Below, piece by piece: positions 61,320-64,000 of a stretch of DNA of 64,000 nt. Position 1 is the stretch's first letter. Each line of letters opens with the position of its first letter. The notes below the pieces were generated by a model that saw only the letters and a program-made list of their open reading frames with translations, ran no database searches and was not told the DNA's origin. This stretch comes from Pantanalinema sp. GBBB05 (GTDB lineage: Bacteria; Cyanobacteriota; Cyanobacteriia; Leptolyngbyales; Leptolyngbyaceae): the NCBI GenBank assembly GCA_016743235.1, contig VRZD01000001.1:1-64000 (forward strand). Reading direction: 5' to 3'. Both the position numbers and the translations under genes were made by a program.

Positions 61320-64000
61320 ATGGCGACGGAGCAAATCACACTGGATCGAGAGGTTTATGCAGCCATCAATCAGGAATTGGTTAGCCTGCGACAACGGGTG
61401 ATTGAACTGGAACAAGCAGAGCACGATCGCCAGAAAACAGCGGCAGCATTAGCAGAAAGTGAACGACGGTTTCGGCAGACAGTTGCCAACATTCCTGGTG
61501 CAATCTATCAGTTCACGAATCGAGATGGAGTATGGTCAGTTAATTACATCAGCGAGCAAATCTGGAATATTGCTGGAATTACGGCTGAAGCCATGATGGC
61601 AGATCTCAATCATTTCATCGATCGTCTGCATCCAGATGATTTAGTCGGGTTTGTCACATCAACCTCTGAGTCTGTAGAAAACACAGCCGCTTGGCAATAT
61701 GAAGGACGACTCATTCAACCCAATGGTGAATTACGTTGGTGGCAGGGGTCTTCCACTCCTAGCGTGACTGAGACAGGGGAGGTCATTTTCTATGGTGTGA
61801 TTCTAGATATCACCAGTCGCAAACAAGCAGAGGAAGCCTTATGGCAACTGAATGACGATCTAGAAGCTCGGATTGAGGAGCGCACGGCTGAACTGTTGCA
61901 AGCGATCGAGCAATTAGAACTCGAGGCCAAGGAACGTCGAGAAGCTGAAGTGACATTAAGTAAGAGTGAACGTCGCTTTCAGAAATTGGCAGCCAATGTG
62001 CCAGGAATGATCTATCAGTTTCAGATGAATCCAGATGGCTCGATCGTCGTTCCATACTTATCTTCCGGGTGTCGAGATATTTACGAAATAGAACCGGAGA
62101 TGTTACAGCAAGATCCAAATTTAATGATCCGAGCAGTACATCCGGACGAACGACAACAATTTCTAGACTCAATTTCTCTGTCCGCTCAAACTCTGCAAAC
62201 TTGGCGGTGGGAAGGACGTATTATCACCGATCAAGGGCAAACAAAATGGCTCCAAGCCGTATCCCGACCCGAGGTAAAACCCAATGGTGGAATTTTATGG
62301 GATGGCTTATTAATTGATGTCACCGATCGCAGACAGGCAGAACAAGCATTAGGAGAAAGTCAGGCACAGTTAGAATTATTTTTCTCTCAATCTCTAGAGG
62401 GATTCTTCTTTATGCAAATCGATCAACCTGTTTATTGGGATGATTTGGTTGATCAGCAAGAAGTTTTAGATTATGTGTTAGCTCATCTGCAGATTACTCG
62501 GGTGAATCACGCTCTGCTATCCCAGTATGGCGCTAGTCAGGATGAGTTTATTGGTAGATCATTTGCTGAGTTATTTGCTAACAGCACCGTGCAGGCAAGG
62601 ACAGCTTGCCGCCGCTTGTTAGACAATAAACATCTACATTTAGAAACTCAAACACGGAAGTTAGATGATACGCCTATCTGGATTGAAGGTGATTTTCTAG
62701 GAGTCTATGATAGGGACGATCGCTTAACTGGTATTTTTGGAGTACAGCGAGATATTACCGATCGCAAACAGGCAGAAGCCAAATTACAACAAACTCAACA
62801 ATTTCTCTCCTCAGTGCTGAATAACTTACCTGTAGCTGTACTCGCTAAAGAGGCAAAAGAATTACGCTTCGCATTGCTGAATCCAGCCGCAACAGCACTA
62901 TTTGGATTAGCTCCAGAAGCAGTACTTGATCGAAATGATTATGATTTATTTCCTCAAGAACAGGCAGATTTATTTACCCAGATCGATCGCGATGTACTTA
63001 GCAGCCATCAAATTCTAGATATCCCGGAAGAAGAGGTAAAAATCAAAGGAGAAATCCGAATCTTACATACTAAGAAAACTGCGATCGTTGATGAAACGGG
63101 AGAGCCGGAATATTTACTCATCATTACTGAAGATATTACTGAACGAAAACAAGCAGAAGCCGCCTTACGGCAATCAGAAGCACAGCTACGGCAACAGACG
63201 GCAGAATTAGAACAGACTTTGCGGGAATTGCAACGAACTCAGTCCCAATTGATTCAGAGTGAGAAAATGTCTTCATTGGGTCAATTAGTTGCAGGTGTGG
63301 CACATGAAATTAATAATCCAGTCAACTTTATCTATGGCAATCTTGCCCATGCTAATAATTACATCCAGGATTTATTAGGATTAGTCCAGCTTTATCGAAC
63401 TCACTACTCAGAACCAGTACCAGAAATTGCTGATGAAGCTACAGAGATCGATTTAGAGTTTTTAATGGCAGACCTGCCCAAACTACTCAATTCTATGAAG
63501 ATTGGGGCAGAACGGATTCAAAAGATTGTGTTATCGTTGCGTAATTTTTCTCGTATGGATGAGGCAGAAATGAAGGCTGTCAACATCCATGAAGGAATTG
63601 ATAGCACATTGATGATTCTGCAAAATCGGTTGAAGGCAAAACCAGAGCATCCAGCCGTAAAAATTATCAAAGAATATGGCAAATTGCCACTTGTAGAGTG
63701 TTACGCTGGACAGCTCAATCAGGTCTTTATGAATATTCTCAGTAACGCGATCGATGCGCTCGAGGAACGCGATCGCCACCGCAGCTGGGAACAGATTGAA
63801 GAATACCCCAGTGTCATTTTAATTACGACTGAATATTTGAGCCAAGAGCGGGTGGTGATCCGGATTTCGGATAATGGACCTGGTATGTCTCGTCAAACTC
63901 AACAACGCTTATTTGATCCATTTTTCACAACTAAACCGGTTGGTCAAGGAACAGGCTTAGGGATGTCAATTAGTTATCAAATTATTACCGATCGCCATCG
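61320..64000 (+). CDS. Multi-PAS sensor histidine kinase, 3' end missing
   Basis: At least 893 residues; the reading frame leaves the window. ATG at 61320. Four PAS domains (about 45-170, 215-345, 360-490, 495-615) each followed by a PAC-like end such as GVILDITSRKQAEE, then a linker coiled coil and HisKA with His662 in GVAHEINNPVNFIYG, and a HATPase with QLNQVFMNILSNAIDALEER, RISDNGPGMS and VGQGTGLGMSISYQI. The HEINNP type of H-box is typical of cyanobacterial HPK4-like kinases. No membrane segment is present. Confidence 0.92.
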   Translation, partial: MATEQITLDREVYAAINQELVSLRQRVIELEQAEHDRQKTAAALAESERRFRQTVANIPGAIYQFTNRDGVWSVNYISEQIWNIAGITAEAMMADLNHFIDRLHPDDLVGFVTSTSESVENTAAWQYEGRLIQPNGELRWWQGSSTPSVTETGEVIFYGVILDITSRKQAEEALWQLNDDLEARIEERTAELLQAIEQLELEAKERREAEVTLSKSERRFQKLAANVPGMIYQFQMNPDGSIVVPYLSSGCRDIYEIEPEMLQQDPNLMIRAVHPDERQQFLDSISLSAQTLQTWRWEGRIITDQGQTKWLQAVSRPEVKPNGGILWDGLLIDVTDRRQAEQALGESQAQLELFFSQSLEGFFFMQIDQPVYWDDLVDQQEVLDYVLAHLQITRVNHALLSQYGASQDEFIGRSFAELFANSTVQARTACRRLLDNKHLHLETQTRKLDDTPIWIEGDFLGVYDRDDRLTGIFGVQRDITDRKQAEAKLQQTQQFLSSVLNNLPVAVLAKEAKELRFALLNPAATALFGLAPEAVLDRNDYDLFPQEQADLFTQIDRDVLSSHQILDIPEEEVKIKGEIRILHTKKTAIVDETGEPEYLLIITEDITERKQAEAALRQSEAQLRQQTAELEQTLRELQRTQSQLIQSEKMSSLGQLVAGVAHEINNPVNFIYGNLAHANNYIQDLLGLVQLYRTHYSEPVPEIADEATEIDLEFLMADLPKLLNSMKIGAERIQKIVLSLRNFSRMDEAEMKAVNIHEGIDSTLMILQNRLKAKPEHPAVKIIKEYGKLPLVECYAGQLNQVFMNILSNAIDALEERDRHRSWEQIEEYPSVILITTEYLSQERVVIRISDNGPGMSRQTQQRLFDPFFTTKPVGQGTGLGMSISYQIITDRH

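Overview
The window is cyanobacterial chromosome. It is dense in the HIP1 octamer GCGATCGC, it opens on the 5' end of psbD (photosystem II D2), and it carries several cyanobacteria-type genes: an HHL1-like protein, a DUF4278 protein behind a glutamine riboswitch, a DUF6391 protein, and PAS/GAF sensor kinases. Base composition and gene content look like a Leptolyngbya-like or other filamentous lineage, but genus cannot be fixed from sequence alone. I see no prophage, insertion sequence, CRISPR array or rRNA operon. There is one tRNA, tRNA-Arg(ACG).

Layout. 1-8.1 kb: psbD, a UPF0367 protein overlapping an orphan ABC ATPase, a NYN/Rae1-like RNase, a secreted beta-propeller, panB, a squalene/phytoene synthase, a GT2 glycosyltransferase and a membrane C39-like peptidase. 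8.1-20 kb: SLH plus GHL10 hydrolase, TPR protein, pta, HdeD-like protein, a frameshifted membrane gene, trmFO, and a minus-strand run of histidine kinase, pentapeptide protein and secreted beta-helix protein. A triple HLR1 (RpaB) motif lies upstream of that run, which diverges from ppx. 21.7-33.8 kb: a Crp/Fnr regulator, a 1357-residue acidic protein made of repeated short motifs, an Hsp70-like ATPase in the -1 frame behind it, a PAS-3xGAF kinase, an HHL1-like protein and an orphan ABC ATPase. 34.4-44 kb: small zinc ribbon protein, rlmN (with a repeat-derived insert), peptide-binding lipoprotein, larB, DUF6391, HU, PPK2, a Met-rich zinc ribbon protein and a lipase. 44-54.6 kb: glutamine riboswitch with DUF4278, MHYT hybrid kinase, moaC, tRNA-Arg, MMADHC-like, ybaK, then a plus-strand run of ferredoxin, a 60-aa protein, DUF3326 and CPBP protease. 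54.9-64 kb: a catalytic plus non-catalytic M16 peptidase pair, a four-module peptidoglycan-binding protein, a polysaccharide deacetylase and a multi-PAS histidine kinase running off the end.

Two things stand out. First, the Hsp70-like frame (27270-29150) has no ATG, GTG or TTG before position 27567, which is already past its phosphate-1 loop. Upstream it overlaps the 3' end of the acidic repeat gene, exactly at a run of ten A containing A AAA AAG in the phase of a -1 slippery heptamer. Slippage there would give one protein of about 1954 residues, a motif-rich disordered scaffold fused to an Hsp70-type ATPase. A one-base assembly or sequencing error is the main alternative, and a second single-base frameshift near 14632 makes that alternative serious. 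Second, the DUF4278 gene has a glutamine riboswitch, an NtcA-type box over its likely -10 element, and a hairpin that could mask its ribosome binding site. This looks like nitrogen control of the kind known for glutamine synthetase inactivating factors.

All functional calls come from reading motifs and family resemblance by eye; no database search was run.
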